A stretch of 64,000 nucleotides of DNA, taken from Clostridiales bacterium. Its GTDB lineage: Bacteria; Bacillota; Clostridia; Christensenellales; Aristaeellaceae. The notes below the pieces were generated by a model. That model was not told the DNA's origin. It made no database searches and saw only the letters and a program-made list of their open reading frames with translations. The translations under genes and the position numbers were made by a program. The first letter of the stretch is position 1. Each line of letters begins with the position of its first letter. Shown one piece after another: positions 33,399 through 42,128 of this stretch. The DNA is taken from NCBI GenBank assembly GCA_012837965.1, contig DUQF01000025.1:1-64000 (forward strand), written 5' to 3'.

Positions 33399-34219
33399 CC
33401 TTTCGCCAAGCATTAAAAGCCGGAGAGGAAAGGCTGCTTTCCGTCGGCATTGAAGAGGCTGCCCACGACAGCCTTGCCCTCCTTTCTCACGCTATAGAAA
33501 AGGATGCGGCAGACGTTCTCCTTTTTGGGGGCAGCCTGTCTACCGAGCAGCAGGAAACTTTCGATCGCTTGGTTGAAAGGCGGGCTGCCCGTTATCCCCT
33601 TCAGTATATTTTAGGGGAAAGTTTCTTTATGGGGCTTGGCTTTTATGTGGATGAGAACGTGCTTATCCCCCGCTTTGATACTGAATGCGTATGTGAGGCG
33701 GCGCTTGAAAATTTACCACAAAACGCACGGGTACTGGATTTATGCACCGGCTCGGGCGCCCTTGCCATCGCCATAAAAAAAACAAGACCGGACGCTACGG
33801 TTGACGCAACGGAGCTGTCCCCTGCCGCATTAGAAATAGCCAAGAAGAACGCCAAGCGAAACGGAGTGGAAATTCAGTTTTACTTAGGCGACCTGTTTGC
33901 GCAAGCGCAGGGTTATTATGATTTAATTGTGTCCAACCCCCCCTATGTCCCCAAAAAAGATTGGGAGAGTTTGCAAGAGGAAGTTAAACACGAACCCCGT
34001 ATGGCGCTTGATGGCGGGGATAGCGGCTTTGATGTGTATAAAAGAATTATTGATGCGGTCAAAGACTACCTGAAACCCGATGGCCGCCTTGTACTTGAAG
34101 CGGGCGACGGACAGGCGGAAACGCTTGTAGGCATGCTAAAAAAGCGTTTTAAGTCCCTCCATGTCCGAAACGACCTTGCAGGCAGGCCAAGGACCGTGAT
34201 TGCGCAAAATTTAAAATAA
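33395..34219 (+). CDS. prmC: Release-factor glutamine methyltransferase PrmC (HemK)
   Basis: Cytoplasmic SAM-dependent enzyme that methylates the glutamine of the GGQ loop of release factors, helping peptide release. 274 residues. N-terminal helical domain (about 1-75), then a Rossmann methyltransferase with LDLCTGSGALAIAI (SAM loop, about 112) and the substrate motif NPPY in IVSNPPYVPK (about 180). It lies directly in front of its substrate gene prfA. Four-base overlap with the DUF1385 gene. Confidence 0.95.
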   Translation: MTFRQALKAGEERLLSVGIEEAAHDSLALLSHAIEKDAADVLLFGGSLSTEQQETFDRLVERRAARYPLQYILGESFFMGLGFYVDENVLIPRFDTECVCEAALENLPQNARVLDLCTGSGALAIAIKKTRPDATVDATELSPAALEIAKKNAKRNGVEIQFYLGDLFAQAQGYYDLIVSNPPYVPKKDWESLQEEVKHEPRMALDGGDSGFDVYKRIIDAVKDYLKPDGRLVLEAGDGQAETLVGMLKKRFKSLHVRNDLAGRPRTVIAQNLK

Positions 34220-34238
34220 GCCACTTAAAGGAGTTCCA

Positions 34239-35288
34239 TTGATCGAGCAATTTGAACAAATTAAAGGCCGTTATGACGAGCTGGTTGTCGCCTCCGCACA
34301 GCCGGACATTATCGCCGATGCCGAAAAGCTGCAAGCCATTTTCAAGGAAATGAGCGAGTTGGATGAAAAGGTACACGCCTTTGAACAGTATCAAGCCCTG
34401 AGTCAAGAACTTGAGGATGTCAAGGAACTTTTGGATGACCCCCTCTTGCAGGAAGAAGCCGAACAGGAACTTGTGAGGCTCCAAGGCGCCCTTGAAGAGC
34501 AAGAAACCCTCTTAAAGGATATGCTTATTCCCCAAGACCCCAACGACCGCCGCAATGTGATTATCGAGGTGCGCCCCGGCGCCGGCGGTGATGAGGCGGG
34601 GCTTTTTGGTAACCTCCTTGTTCGCATGTACACCCGCTATGCCGAGCGCAGGGGTTATACGGTGGAATGGATCAGTTTGAGCGAAACCGAGCTTGGCGGC
34701 GTAAAAGAAGCGGTGTTTATGCTCAAAGGCGCCGGCGCTTTTAGCCGCATGAAGTATGAAAGCGGTGTACACCGTGTGCAGCGGGTGCCTACCACCGAAA
34801 CGCAGGGCCGCATTCACACGTCAACTGCTACCGTCGCCGTACTTCCCGAAATGGACGATGTGGACGCCAGCATTGACTTAAAGGACGTTCGGGTGGATGT
34901 ATATCGGGCTTCCGGGCACGGCGGCCAGCACGTAAACACCACCGACTCGGCCGTGCGCTTAACGCACATTCCCACCGGTCTTGTGGTTACCTGCCAGAAT
35001 GAAAAAAGCCAACTGAAAAATAAAGAAAAGGCGATGAAAGTCTTGCAAAGTCGCCTTCTCGCGCAGCTTGAAAGTGACCGGGACGCTGCCTACGCTGACG
35101 AGCGCAAAGGCCAACTCGGATCGGGTGACCGCTCCGAGCGCATCCGTACCTACAACTTCCCCCAAGGGCGGGTTACCGACCATCGCATCAACCTGACGTT
35201 ATATGCCATCAACAACATCATGGATGGGGATTTGGATGAGCTCATCGATGCCCTAGCCATTGCCGCCCGCCAACAAGCAGGGCAATAA
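34239..35288 (+). CDS. prfA: Peptide chain release factor 1
   Basis: Recognises UAA and UAG stop codons and triggers peptide release. 349 residues. GGQ loop in ASGHGGQHVNTT (about 228). The anticodon-like tripeptide in HRVQRVPTTETQGR is P-T-T where most bacteria have P-A-T; it still fits the P-x-T rule. Starts with TTG 34239 after AAAGGAG. Normal UAG decoding by this protein matters for the interrupted cggR gene in this window. Confidence 0.95.
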   Translation: MIEQFEQIKGRYDELVVASAQPDIIADAEKLQAIFKEMSELDEKVHAFEQYQALSQELEDVKELLDDPLLQEEAEQELVRLQGALEEQETLLKDMLIPQDPNDRRNVIIEVRPGAGGDEAGLFGNLLVRMYTRYAERRGYTVEWISLSETELGGVKEAVFMLKGAGAFSRMKYESGVHRVQRVPTTETQGRIHTSTATVAVLPEMDDVDASIDLKDVRVDVYRASGHGGQHVNTTDSAVRLTHIPTGLVVTCQNEKSQLKNKEKAMKVLQSRLLAQLESDRDAAYADERKGQLGSGDRSERIRTYNFPQGRVTDHRINLTLYAINNIMDGDLDELIDALAIAARQQAGQ

Positions 35289-35311
35289 TATCTATACTCT
35301 TGGAGGAAGAC

Positions 35312-36235
35312 ATGTCGCACAACCATGACCACACTCACAGACAATCCGATCAAAATATTTTGATCGCCTTTTTGCTCAAGCTCATATTTTCTGTGGTTGA
35401 GCTGATCGGCGGCACGCTGACGGGCTCCGTCGCCATCCTATCGGACGCGGTGCACGATTTAGGCGATGCCGTAAGCATCGGCGTTAGTTATTTTTTGGAA
35501 AAAAAGTCCAAAAAAGGACCGGACGATGTTTACACTTATGGTTATGCCCGTTATTCCGTCATGGGCAGCGTGTTCACAACGCTGATTTTGCTGGTCGGTT
35601 CTATCTTGGTTATCATCCATGCCATCGACCGCCTGTTTAACCCCGTTACCATCAACTACGATGGAATGATGCTGCTCGCCCTGCTTGGCGTTGTAGTCAA
35701 CTTTTTGGCCGCCTATTATACAAGGGGTGGAGATTCAATGAACCAAAAGGCAGTCAATCTGCATATGATGGAAGACGTGCTGGGTTGGGCGGCGGTGCTT
35801 GTGGGCGCTGTGGTCATGCGTTTTACCGGATGGAACTTCATTGACCCCCTGCTTTCGCTGGCGGTCGCGGCCTATATTCTCATCAACGCCTTGAAGCACC
35901 TGTCAAACAGCCTTTATCTATTCCTTGAAAAAATCCCCCAAGGCGTCAGCATGGAAGATATCGAGGAAAAAGTTCTCTCCGTCCCCGGAGTGCGGGATGT
36001 CCACCACATTCACGCCTGGTCGCTGGATGGCAAGCAACACTTTGTTACCATGCACGTAGTAACCGATGAAGACCCGCAGGAAATGAAAGGCGCTCTTCGC
36101 CAAAAACTTCAAGAATGCGGCCTATCTCATGCCACCATTGAGCTTGAAACAAGCGATGAACACTGCCATGCGCCCAAATGTACAGTGAAAAGCGAGCATT
36201 CGCACGGCCATCACCACCATCATCACCACCATTAA
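35312..36235 (+). CDS. Cation diffusion facilitator (zinc-type metal exporter)
   Basis: Inner-membrane metal/proton antiporter of 307 residues. His-rich N-terminus (HNHDHTH), six hydrophobic helices (about 17-205) with the metal sites SDAVHDLGD and HMMEDVLGW, and a cytoplasmic domain (about 210-285) ending HIHAWSLDG and HVVTDED. The C-terminal tail HSHGHHHHHHHH is natural and could act as a metal store or sensor. Most similar in pattern to ZitB/CzcD zinc exporters. I start at ATG 35312, five bases after GGAGG; the open frame also offers TTG 35300, but that codon lies inside the ribosome site. Confidence 0.9.
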   Translation: MSHNHDHTHRQSDQNILIAFLLKLIFSVVELIGGTLTGSVAILSDAVHDLGDAVSIGVSYFLEKKSKKGPDDVYTYGYARYSVMGSVFTTLILLVGSILVIIHAIDRLFNPVTINYDGMMLLALLGVVVNFLAAYYTRGGDSMNQKAVNLHMMEDVLGWAAVLVGAVVMRFTGWNFIDPLLSLAVAAYILINALKHLSNSLYLFLEKIPQGVSMEDIEEKVLSVPGVRDVHHIHAWSLDGKQHFVTMHVVTDEDPQEMKGALRQKLQECGLSHATIELETSDEHCHAPKCTVKSEHSHGHHHHHHHH

Positions 36236-36279
36236 AAAGATGAAAAAATTGAACATTCTTTACCTTCCCCAAATTAGAC

Positions 36280-36308
36280 TGGATATTTTCATTACAATCG
36301 GGTATAAT
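36280..36308 (+). promoter_or_regulatory. Promoter of the P-loop gene
   Basis: TGGATA (36280-36285), a 17-base spacer, TATAAT (36303-36308). Confidence 0.5.
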
Positions 36309-36342
36309 ATATTTAACAAATTACCATAAGGAGGTTTTCCCC

Positions 36343-36753
36343 ATGATTCAAATTATTCACGGAAAAAAGGGCTCCGGAAAAACCAAGCGTCTGATTGATA
36401 TGACCAACGATGCTATGAATGAACGGCACGGCGACGTGGTTTTTGTTGATGACGATAACCGTTACATGTTTGATCTACGACACGAGGTGCGTTTTGTTAA
36501 TGCCGGCGAATACGGGGTGTCCGGACCGAAAATGTTCTATGGCTTCATCTGCGGTATGATTACCCAGAATTACGATATTACCCATATCTTTGTTGATGCG
36601 TTCCTTAAATTAGTGAATGTTGAACCCAAAGAAACCGCGTGGTTTTTCGATCAGTTGGAATCGCTTACAGAAAAGCACGACTTAACTTTTGTCCTTTCGG
36701 TTAGCTGCGATGATTCCGAAGCTCCCGAATTCATGAAAAAGTTCTTTATATAA
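36343..36753 (+). CDS. Small P-loop protein, unknown function
   Basis: 136 residues. Walker A GKKGSGKTK (about 7-15) right after the first strand, a Walker B-like THIFVDAFLKL (about 85-95) and an acidic middle segment VVFVDDDNRYM. The size and order recall the core of thymidine kinase-like or AAA-type folds, but no family-specific motif is visible. It probably binds a nucleotide. AAGGAGG lies eight bases before ATG 36343. Single-gene unit between its own promoter and the terminator at 36906. Confidence 0.7.
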   Translation: MIQIIHGKKGSGKTKRLIDMTNDAMNERHGDVVFVDDDNRYMFDLRHEVRFVNAGEYGVSGPKMFYGFICGMITQNYDITHIFVDAFLKLVNVEPKETAWFFDQLESLTEKHDLTFVLSVSCDDSEAPEFMKKFFI

Positions 36754-36905
36754 ATAAGCTTTTACTTTAAGAAAACCAACCGGTCAAAGGCAGGGCTATT
36801 TTTGACTTTTTCATTGTCTCTGATCGGTTTTTGTTTTTATAAAATTTAGCAAAAATCAACTCAAAATCAACCGGTACGATTCTATTATAGATATAAACAA
36901 ACAAC

Positions 36906-36936
36906 AAAAAAGAGGGAGATGAACCCCCTCTTTTTT
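36906..36936. terminator. Bidirectional terminator between the P-loop gene and rpsU
   Basis: AAAAAAGAGGG (36906-36916) pairs with CCCTCTTTTTT (36926-36936). U runs are available in both directions. It is 10 bases past the rpsU stop. Confidence 0.88.
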
Positions 36937-36945
36937 GATTGAAAA

Positions 36946-37119
36946 TCAATACTTGCGTTTGCGGGCAGCCTCAGCCTTCTTCTTACGCTTGACGCTGGGC
37001 TTCTCGTAATGCTCACGCTTACGAACCTCGGCGATAACGCCGGAACGGGCGCACAAACGCTTAAAACGCTTTAGAGCGCTTTCCAAGCTTTCGTTTTCCT
37101 TCACACGGATTTCGGACAC
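36946..37119 (-). CDS. rpsU: 30S ribosomal protein S21
   Basis: 57 residues, translated directly from the minus strand: starts [19 protein letters not shown], contains [20 protein letters not shown] and ends in the basic tail [14 protein letters not shown]. Length and sequence match bacterial S21, which sits near the 3' end of 16S rRNA and helps initiation. The start is GTG 37119, preceded by a G-rich ribosome site (GGGGGGAGAATT). Stop TGA 36946-36948. It forms its own unit, without the gatB/yqeY-type neighbour common in other Firmicutes. Confidence 0.95.
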   Translation of the reverse strand: MSEIRVKENESLESALKRFKRLCARSGVIAEVRKREHYEKPSVKRKKKAEAARKRKY

Positions 37120-37189
37120 AATTCTCCCCCCCTTCGCACATCTCGCCTTGGCTATCGCCGTTTACACGGCAGATGGCGACTGTAGGGCT

Positions 37190-37218
37190 ATTATACCCGA
37201 TTGCTAAATTCCAGTCAA
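37190..37218 (-). promoter_or_regulatory. Promoter of rpsU
   Basis: Minus strand: TTGACT (37213-37218), a 17-base spacer, TATAAT (37190-37195). The leader of about 65 bases contains a small GCCGT/ACGGC hairpin. Confidence 0.8.
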
Positions 37219-37228
37219 GCGGCCGCAA

Positions 37229-37259
37229 TCAAAAACCGGCGAACCGAAGCTCGCCGGTT
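37229..37259 (-). terminator. Terminator of the secreted Cys-repeat gene
   Basis: AACCGGCGA (37251-37259 read on minus) pairs with TCGCCGGTT (37234-37242), then TTTG. It lies 11 bases after the gene stop. Confidence 0.85.
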
Positions 37260-37269
37260 AAGGTATCAA

Positions 37270-38661
37270 TCAGTTGGCATTCAAAGTATCGGCCATTTCC
37301 ATGAGCAAATCATAGTTGCTCTGGACACCGTCCACATACACGCCAAGGTCGGAGTACAGGCTGTTGACGGGATTGGCTACGTTGAAAGACACATCCAGAC
37401 GGACGTTCAGCACAATGTACTGGGCGCCTCCAAGGTCGATGGGCTGGTTGAACTGCCTGGTAGCGCCTTCGTTAACGAGCATCTCGGGGGTAACTGCGGA
37501 CAGCACGGGATACAGGAAAAGCACTTCCTTGGATACCATGGTGCTGGGGTCGTTCATAGTGTAGGATACCATAACCGAGCCGTAAGATGTGGTCACGTTG
37601 ACCATGCCGATATAATAACCGTTGTTCGTAATTAACGGGAAGGTTTGCACACCATCTTCCGAAACGTCCACAGGGGTAAATCGATCGGGAAAAGTGCCGA
37701 AAAGAGTAGGATTCAAATCCCTTGCATAGGGACCAAAGTTGAACGCCTGAACACCTGTGCTAACCGGGCTTTGGATTATCGGCTGAGTGGCCTGACCCTG
37801 CTGGCCAAGCCCTTGCGAGGTCGACGGGGCTGTCGAGGCTCCCTCATAGCCGGGATGGGGACGACGTTTCATAATGCGGTTACATTTGGCGCAGAGCATA
37901 TAGTCTTGGGAACGGTCGTTCTCGTCCCAGAGCCAACGCACGGGATCGGGCGCGGTATGCGGGACTTTGGAAAGCCGTTTGGTGGTTGTGGCACCACAAA
38001 CACTACAGGTGCCCGTTGCCGAACCATAAGCTGTACAGGTGGGTTCAAGAGTGGTTACCCAATTGCCCCAAGTATGTTTTCGAGGCGGGAGGTTACGGGT
38101 GGTCGTCGCAGAGCACTCACTACAAGTGCCTGTTTGATTGATGCCCTTCGTACAGTCCGCCTGTGCGGGAGTCCAATTTCCCCACTGATGGTCTTTTAAG
38201 GGAATTGCAACTACCTTTGTTGCACTACAGCCCTCGCGAGTACATGTATAAGTTTTGGTTCCTTGGTCTTTACATGTGGACTCTACCACAACCGGAGCTC
38301 CATCAAACTTGTGCCCAAGGGCGGGAACGATTTCATCCGGGAACGGAAAACCGCAATCGGGACACGCTTTCTTAGTAATTCCAACGTCAAGACAGGTAGG
38401 ATCTGTAGAAGTATCCAGCTTTACGGGCGCAAGGTGTCCACGTACCTGACCATAGACTTTTGTTGTTTCCGCACATGATCCAACCGAGCACTTGTATACG
38501 TCGTATGGGGCATTTATGCACGGATTGTCGGGATTAACACGCTCGACCCATAAATCAAATTTGTGTTCATGTGGAGGCTCATCCGCAAAAGTAACAGCCG
38601 CCACCGACAACAGCAGCGCCATCACCGCTAAGAGGATGAACAGGCGTTTCGAAGTTTTCAT
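37270..38661 (-). CDS. Secreted protein with repeated Cys-x2-Cys / WGNW modules
   Basis: 463 residues with signal peptide (1-26, ending TFADE). Residues 28-265 hold about five modules of roughly 40 residues, each with a cysteine pair and an H-x-W-G-N-W or GHKFD segment: KDHQWGNWTPAQADCT, GTCSECSATT, RKHTWGNWVTTLEPTC, GTCSVCGATT. Similar cysteine/tryptophan modules occur in surface proteins of gut clostridia. After a Gln/Ser/Thr linker (about 280-310) comes a beta-rich C-terminal domain (about 315-463) without recognised motif. AAGGAG lies nine bases before ATG 38661. The cysteine pairs may form disulfides or bind metal. Role unknown. Confidence 0.72.
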   Translation of the reverse strand: MKTSKRLFILLAVMALLLSVAAVTFADEPPHEHKFDLWVERVNPDNPCINAPYDVYKCSVGSCAETTKVYGQVRGHLAPVKLDTSTDPTCLDVGITKKACPDCGFPFPDEIVPALGHKFDGAPVVVESTCKDQGTKTYTCTREGCSATKVVAIPLKDHQWGNWTPAQADCTKGINQTGTCSECSATTTRNLPPRKHTWGNWVTTLEPTCTAYGSATGTCSVCGATTTKRLSKVPHTAPDPVRWLWDENDRSQDYMLCAKCNRIMKRRPHPGYEGASTAPSTSQGLGQQGQATQPIIQSPVSTGVQAFNFGPYARDLNPTLFGTFPDRFTPVDVSEDGVQTFPLITNNGYYIGMVNVTTSYGSVMVSYTMNDPSTMVSKEVLFLYPVLSAVTPEMLVNEGATRQFNQPIDLGGAQYIVLNVRLDVSFNVANPVNSLYSDLGVYVDGVQSNYDLLMEMADTLNAN

Positions 38662-38772
38662 CTTTCTATTCTCCTTCCTTTCATGGAAACAGTATTTCAA
38701 CACGCTTATTATACTAAAACCTCTCCTAAAATGTCAATTCTATTAAAGGAATCTTTACCACCATTCATACCA

Positions 38773-38801
38773 TTGCCCAAAGGGGTATTTACGGGTATAA
38801 T
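38773..38801 (+). promoter_or_regulatory. Promoter of the DUF1934 operon
   Basis: TTGCCC (38773-38778), a 17-base spacer, TATAAT (38796-38801). Confidence 0.65.
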
Positions 38802-38831
38802 ATAGGTAGAATGAAGAAAGGAGCTTCTCGG

Positions 38832-39266
38832 ATGAAAAACAAAACTGTTTTGCTTGAAGTCAACGGCGTTGCCGGTATTGACGAACCTATGGACGAGCCC
38901 ATTCGCCTGATTACCACCGGCAAACTATCCGGCGGAAAAGACACTTGGAAGCTCACTTACACTGAAACCGATCCCGATACACAACATAAACGGCGCGTAA
39001 CCATGACCCTGGACAAGGGCGTTGTCACCTTGCAGCGGGGCGGCCCGTTGGGCAACAGCATGGTTTTTGAAAAAGAGCGCCGCTACGAAAGCAGCTATCA
39101 AACCCCCTTTGGCTCCCTTGACTTGGGACTGTATCCCACGCAGGTACATTACCGGGTGACTGACGAGGGCGACGGTGAAATCAAGCTGCGCTACCACTTG
39201 GACTTGGAAGGACATTCAACAGGGCTGCACCAGGTCAACATTCGCTTTAAGTCAAGCCCGGCATGA
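38832..39266 (+). CDS. DUF1934 beta-barrel protein (YwiB-like)
   Basis: 144 residues. Beta-rich small protein with the family features LITTGKL, TWKLTYTETD, RRVTMTLDKGVVTLQRGG, RYESSYQTPFG and LRYHLDLEG. The fold is lipocalin/calycin-like, suggesting a small-ligand binder; no reaction is known. I start at ATG 38832, eight bases after AAAGGAG. An in-frame ATG at 38811 lies in front of that ribosome site and is less likely. Its stop overlaps the next start (ATGA). Confidence 0.8.
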   Translation: MKNKTVLLEVNGVAGIDEPMDEPIRLITTGKLSGGKDTWKLTYTETDPDTQHKRRVTMTLDKGVVTLQRGGPLGNSMVFEKERRYESSYQTPFGSLDLGLYPTQVHYRVTDEGDGEIKLRYHLDLEGHSTGLHQVNIRFKSSPA

Positions 39267-39718
39267 GAGCGCCGTCCGCCATCAAGCAAGAAATACATAA
39301 ACTTGTCGGTACGCCCTGTCCCCTCAAAATGGATACCAAGGGGCGTGCCCTTTTGTTTTCGCCGAAACTATCAGAAAACGCCACCGCTGCCCTCACACAA
39401 AATGGATACCATGTATGGGAAGTGCCTGGCGGCCTGTGCATTGATCCCGCCCCTGCGCTTTGGGAAAGATTGTTCACACCCTTGCGGCAAAGGCCCAAAC
39501 AACCTGAAGCCACTTCCCTGCACCGCCTGCTGGATATGCACAAGACCCCTCTGCCGGAGCAAAACGAGGCAATCTTAAGGCAGGGTCTTATCCTGCTGTA
39601 CCGTACCCCGTCCGATGCTTTTTTCAGCTTCGTGGGCAAAGCCATCGCGGACAGCCTGCGTGAAAATAGCCCCGTCCCCTCTCATCTTGGCATTTTGTTA
39701 GAAATTGGAGGTTTTTAA
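39263..39718 (+). CDS. Hypothetical protein between DUF1934 and MBL-fold genes
   Basis: 151 residues; I recognise no family. The first half reads as a small alpha/beta domain (GRALLFSPKLSENATAA, then GYHVWEVPGGLCIDPAP), the second as helices (about 75-130). No signal peptide or membrane helix. Overlaps the preceding gene by four bases and abuts the following metallo-hydrolase gene (its stop TAA is directly followed by ATG), so the three proteins are made from one message. The ribosome site for the next gene (GGAGG) lies within its final codons. Confidence 0.65.
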   Translation: MRAPSAIKQEIHKLVGTPCPLKMDTKGRALLFSPKLSENATAALTQNGYHVWEVPGGLCIDPAPALWERLFTPLRQRPKQPEATSLHRLLDMHKTPLPEQNEAILRQGLILLYRTPSDAFFSFVGKAIADSLRENSPVPSHLGILLEIGGF

Positions 39719-40363
39719 ATGATTATTACCTACAACGGCCATGCGCAGTTTCTGATTGAAACAGCTTCCGGCCACCGTATCCTAACCGACCCCTTTGATG
39801 AAACAGTCGGCTATCCCTGTGAGGAAAAAACTGCCGATGTAGTGACCGTCAGCCACCAGCACCATGACCATAATTACCTGAAAAAAGTAACAAATTCCCC
39901 CATCGTCCTTGATAAAGCGGGCAGTTACTCCCCGCTTGACGGTGTAAAAATCAGCGCCATAACCGCATTCCACGATGATGAGCAAGGAAAACTGCGGGGT
40001 GAAACGCTAATGTTTAAGTATGAAATAGACGGACTTACCCTTGCCCACCTTGGCGACCTTGGTTGCCTGCCCAACCAGGAGCAGTACAATTTCCTGATGG
40101 GTGTAGATATCCTGTTTGTTCCCATCGGCGGTACTTATACCTTGGACACCTTGCAGGCAAAAGAAGTGGTGCAAAAGATCCACCCGCGTTGTACCATACC
40201 TATGCACTACCGGGATGAGGATGGGGGGATTGTGGGCTTGCTTCCGCCCGAACCTTTTGTGAAATTGTTCACGGACAACCCGCAAAAAATGCCCCTTTGC
40301 AGGGTTACCAAGGAAGATTTGTCACAACAGCCCAAGCTCATTTGGCTTGCTCCGACACCTTGA
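39719..40363 (+). CDS. Metallo-beta-lactamase-fold hydrolase (UlaG-like)
   Basis: 214 residues. Metal ligands of the fold are visible: HQHHDHNY (H-x-H-x-D-H, about 46-52), the histidine in ITAFHDDEQG (about 83), the aspartate in LAHLGDLG (about 112) and HYRDEDGG (about 162). This arrangement fits the L-ascorbate-6-phosphate lactonase-like / beta-lactamase superfamily 3 of soluble cytoplasmic hydrolases. Substrate unknown. The glnS promoter -35 box overlaps its stop codon. Confidence 0.87.
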   Translation: MIITYNGHAQFLIETASGHRILTDPFDETVGYPCEEKTADVVTVSHQHHDHNYLKKVTNSPIVLDKAGSYSPLDGVKISAITAFHDDEQGKLRGETLMFKYEIDGLTLAHLGDLGCLPNQEQYNFLMGVDILFVPIGGTYTLDTLQAKEVVQKIHPRCTIPMHYRDEDGGIVGLLPPEPFVKLFTDNPQKMPLCRVTKEDLSQQPKLIWLAPTP

Positions 40364-40388
40364 AACAGCTAAACAAAAACGGTATAAT
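40360..40388 (+). promoter_or_regulatory. Promoter of glnS-gltX
   Basis: TTGAAA (40360-40365), a 17-base spacer, TATAAT (40383-40388). The leader is only about 35 bases, too short for a T-box. Confidence 0.75.
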
Positions 40389-40429
40389 AAAAAGACCAAC
40401 TACTAATGTAAGAAATTCGGGGGAATGAC

Positions 40430-42118
40430 ATGGACATGCAGCCGGAACGCTCAAACTTTATTTATGATGCCATCACGGAAGATTTGGAACAGGGTCACTA
40501 TGAGGTGGTGCGTACACGCTTTCCCCCTGAACCTAACGGCTATCTGCACATTGGTCATTGCAAAGCGCTGGTAACCGACTTTGGCGCCGCCGAAAAGTTT
40601 GGCGGGCTATGCAACCTGCGCTTTGACGACACCAACCCCACCAAGGAAGATACCGAATATGTCGACGCCATCATGGAAGATATCCATTGGCTGGGCTTTG
40701 AGTGGAACGGCGGCCTGTATTACGCTTCTGACTACTATGAAGAGCTATATCAGATTGCCGAAGACTTTATCATGCGGGATCTGGCCTATATTGATGAACT
40801 TTGTCCCGATGAAATCAGGGAATATCGCGGCACCCTAACTGAGCCCGGCAAAAACAGCCCCTATCGGGACCGACCCAGGGAAGAATCATTGGACCTCTTC
40901 CGCCGTATGCGAAAGGGCGAATTCCCCGAAGGCTCGTATGTTTTACGTTCCAAAATCGACATGGCTTCGCCCAACATGAACATGAGGGACCCGGTCATGT
41001 ACCGCATCCTGCACGAAACCCACCACCGCACGGGTGATGACTGGTGCATTTACCCCATGTATGATTTTGCGCACCCCTTGTCCGACGCCCTTGAGGGCGT
41101 GACGCACAGCCTGTGTTCGCTGGAGTTTGAAGACCACCGCCCCTTATATGACTGGGCTGTTGAAAACGCCGGTTTTAGGGAAAAGCACCAAGATAAGGAC
41201 GGCAATTGGACCATCGGTCCCCGCCAGATTGAGTTTGCCCGCCTGAACATTACCCGAACCGTAATGAGCAAGCGCCTCCTTCGCCAACTGGTGGAAGGAA
41301 ATCACGTAACCGGTTGGGACGATCCCCGTATGCCTACCCTATCGGGTATGCGCCGCAGGGGCTATTCCCCCGCCGCCATTCGGGACTTTATCGAACGGGT
41401 AGGCCTTGCCAAGGCCGACTCCGTCGTGGACTTTGCCCTGCTTGAATACTGTGTGCGCCAAGACCTTGGCGACCAAGCCAGCCGGGTCATGGCAGTAATA
41501 AACCCCCTGCCTATCGAGCTAAACAATTGGCCCGAAAGCAAGACGGATATCCTTACCATCGAAAATCATCCCAATCATCCCGAGTTTGGCGAGCGGGAAG
41601 TAAAGTTTGGCAAACACCTGTATATCGACAGGGAAGACTTTATGGAAGATCCGCCCAAAAAGTTTTTCCGCCTGCGTCCGGGCGGCGAAGTTCGCTTAAA
41701 AGGCGCCTATATTATCAAGTGCGAGGAAGTTATCAAGAACGCCGACGGCAGTATTAAAAAACTCATCTGCTCATGCGACCTTGACAGCCGCTCCGGCAGC
41801 CCCGGCGCCGAGCGCAAGGTGAGAGGTACCCTGCAGTGGATCAATGCCGACGATTGCGTTCCCTTTGAAGCAAGGCTGTATGAGCCCCTGCTTGAAGAGG
41901 ATAGCCCCGAAAACGAGGGTCTGGACTTTATGGAGCGCCTGAACCCCGAGAGCCTGACTGTAAAACAGGGCTTTGCCGAACCCATTGTTGGGGATGCAAA
42001 AGTGGGCGACAGGTTCCAGTTCCTGCGTATTGGCTATTTCTGTAAAGACCCCGATTCCACCCAAGAGATGCCGGTTTACAACCGCACCGTTTCCCTGCGA
42101 GATAGTTATCGCCCCTAA
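40430..42118 (+). CDS. glnS: Glutaminyl-tRNA synthetase
   Basis: Class I aminoacyl-tRNA synthetase charging tRNA-Gln with glutamine. 562 residues, normal length for bacterial GlnRS. Opens with RTRFPPEPNGYLHIGHCKA (HIGH motif), has the acceptor-stem region FDDTNPTKEDTEYVDAI, the second signature VMSKRLL and the two C-terminal beta-barrels (about 345-555). Start ATG 40430 after a weak GGGG site. GlnRS is not universal in Firmicutes, many of which use GatCAB instead. It is translated together with gltX, whose ribosome site overlaps the glnS stop. Confidence 0.96.
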   Translation: MDMQPERSNFIYDAITEDLEQGHYEVVRTRFPPEPNGYLHIGHCKALVTDFGAAEKFGGLCNLRFDDTNPTKEDTEYVDAIMEDIHWLGFEWNGGLYYASDYYEELYQIAEDFIMRDLAYIDELCPDEIREYRGTLTEPGKNSPYRDRPREESLDLFRRMRKGEFPEGSYVLRSKIDMASPNMNMRDPVMYRILHETHHRTGDDWCIYPMYDFAHPLSDALEGVTHSLCSLEFEDHRPLYDWAVENAGFREKHQDKDGNWTIGPRQIEFARLNITRTVMSKRLLRQLVEGNHVTGWDDPRMPTLSGMRRRGYSPAAIRDFIERVGLAKADSVVDFALLEYCVRQDLGDQASRVMAVINPLPIELNNWPESKTDILTIENHPNHPEFGEREVKFGKHLYIDREDFMEDPPKKFFRLRPGGEVRLKGAYIIKCEEVIKNADGSIKKLICSCDLDSRSGSPGAERKVRGTLQWINADDCVPFEARLYEPLLEEDSPENEGLDFMERLNPESLTVKQGFAEPIVGDAKVGDRFQFLRIGYFCKDPDSTQEMPVYNRTVSLRDSYRP

Positions 42119-42128
42119 GGAGGCCTAT

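Noticed and set aside
36160..36235. C-terminal octahistidine as a cloning-tag artefact
   Set aside because: Codons alternate CAC/CAT and continue a native His-rich tail (HSHGHHHH...), which is common in zinc CDF transporters.
41973..42128. 52-codon N-terminal extension of GltX
   Set aside because: It overlaps the end of glnS; ATG 42129 directly follows AAGGAGG and begins with the family start.
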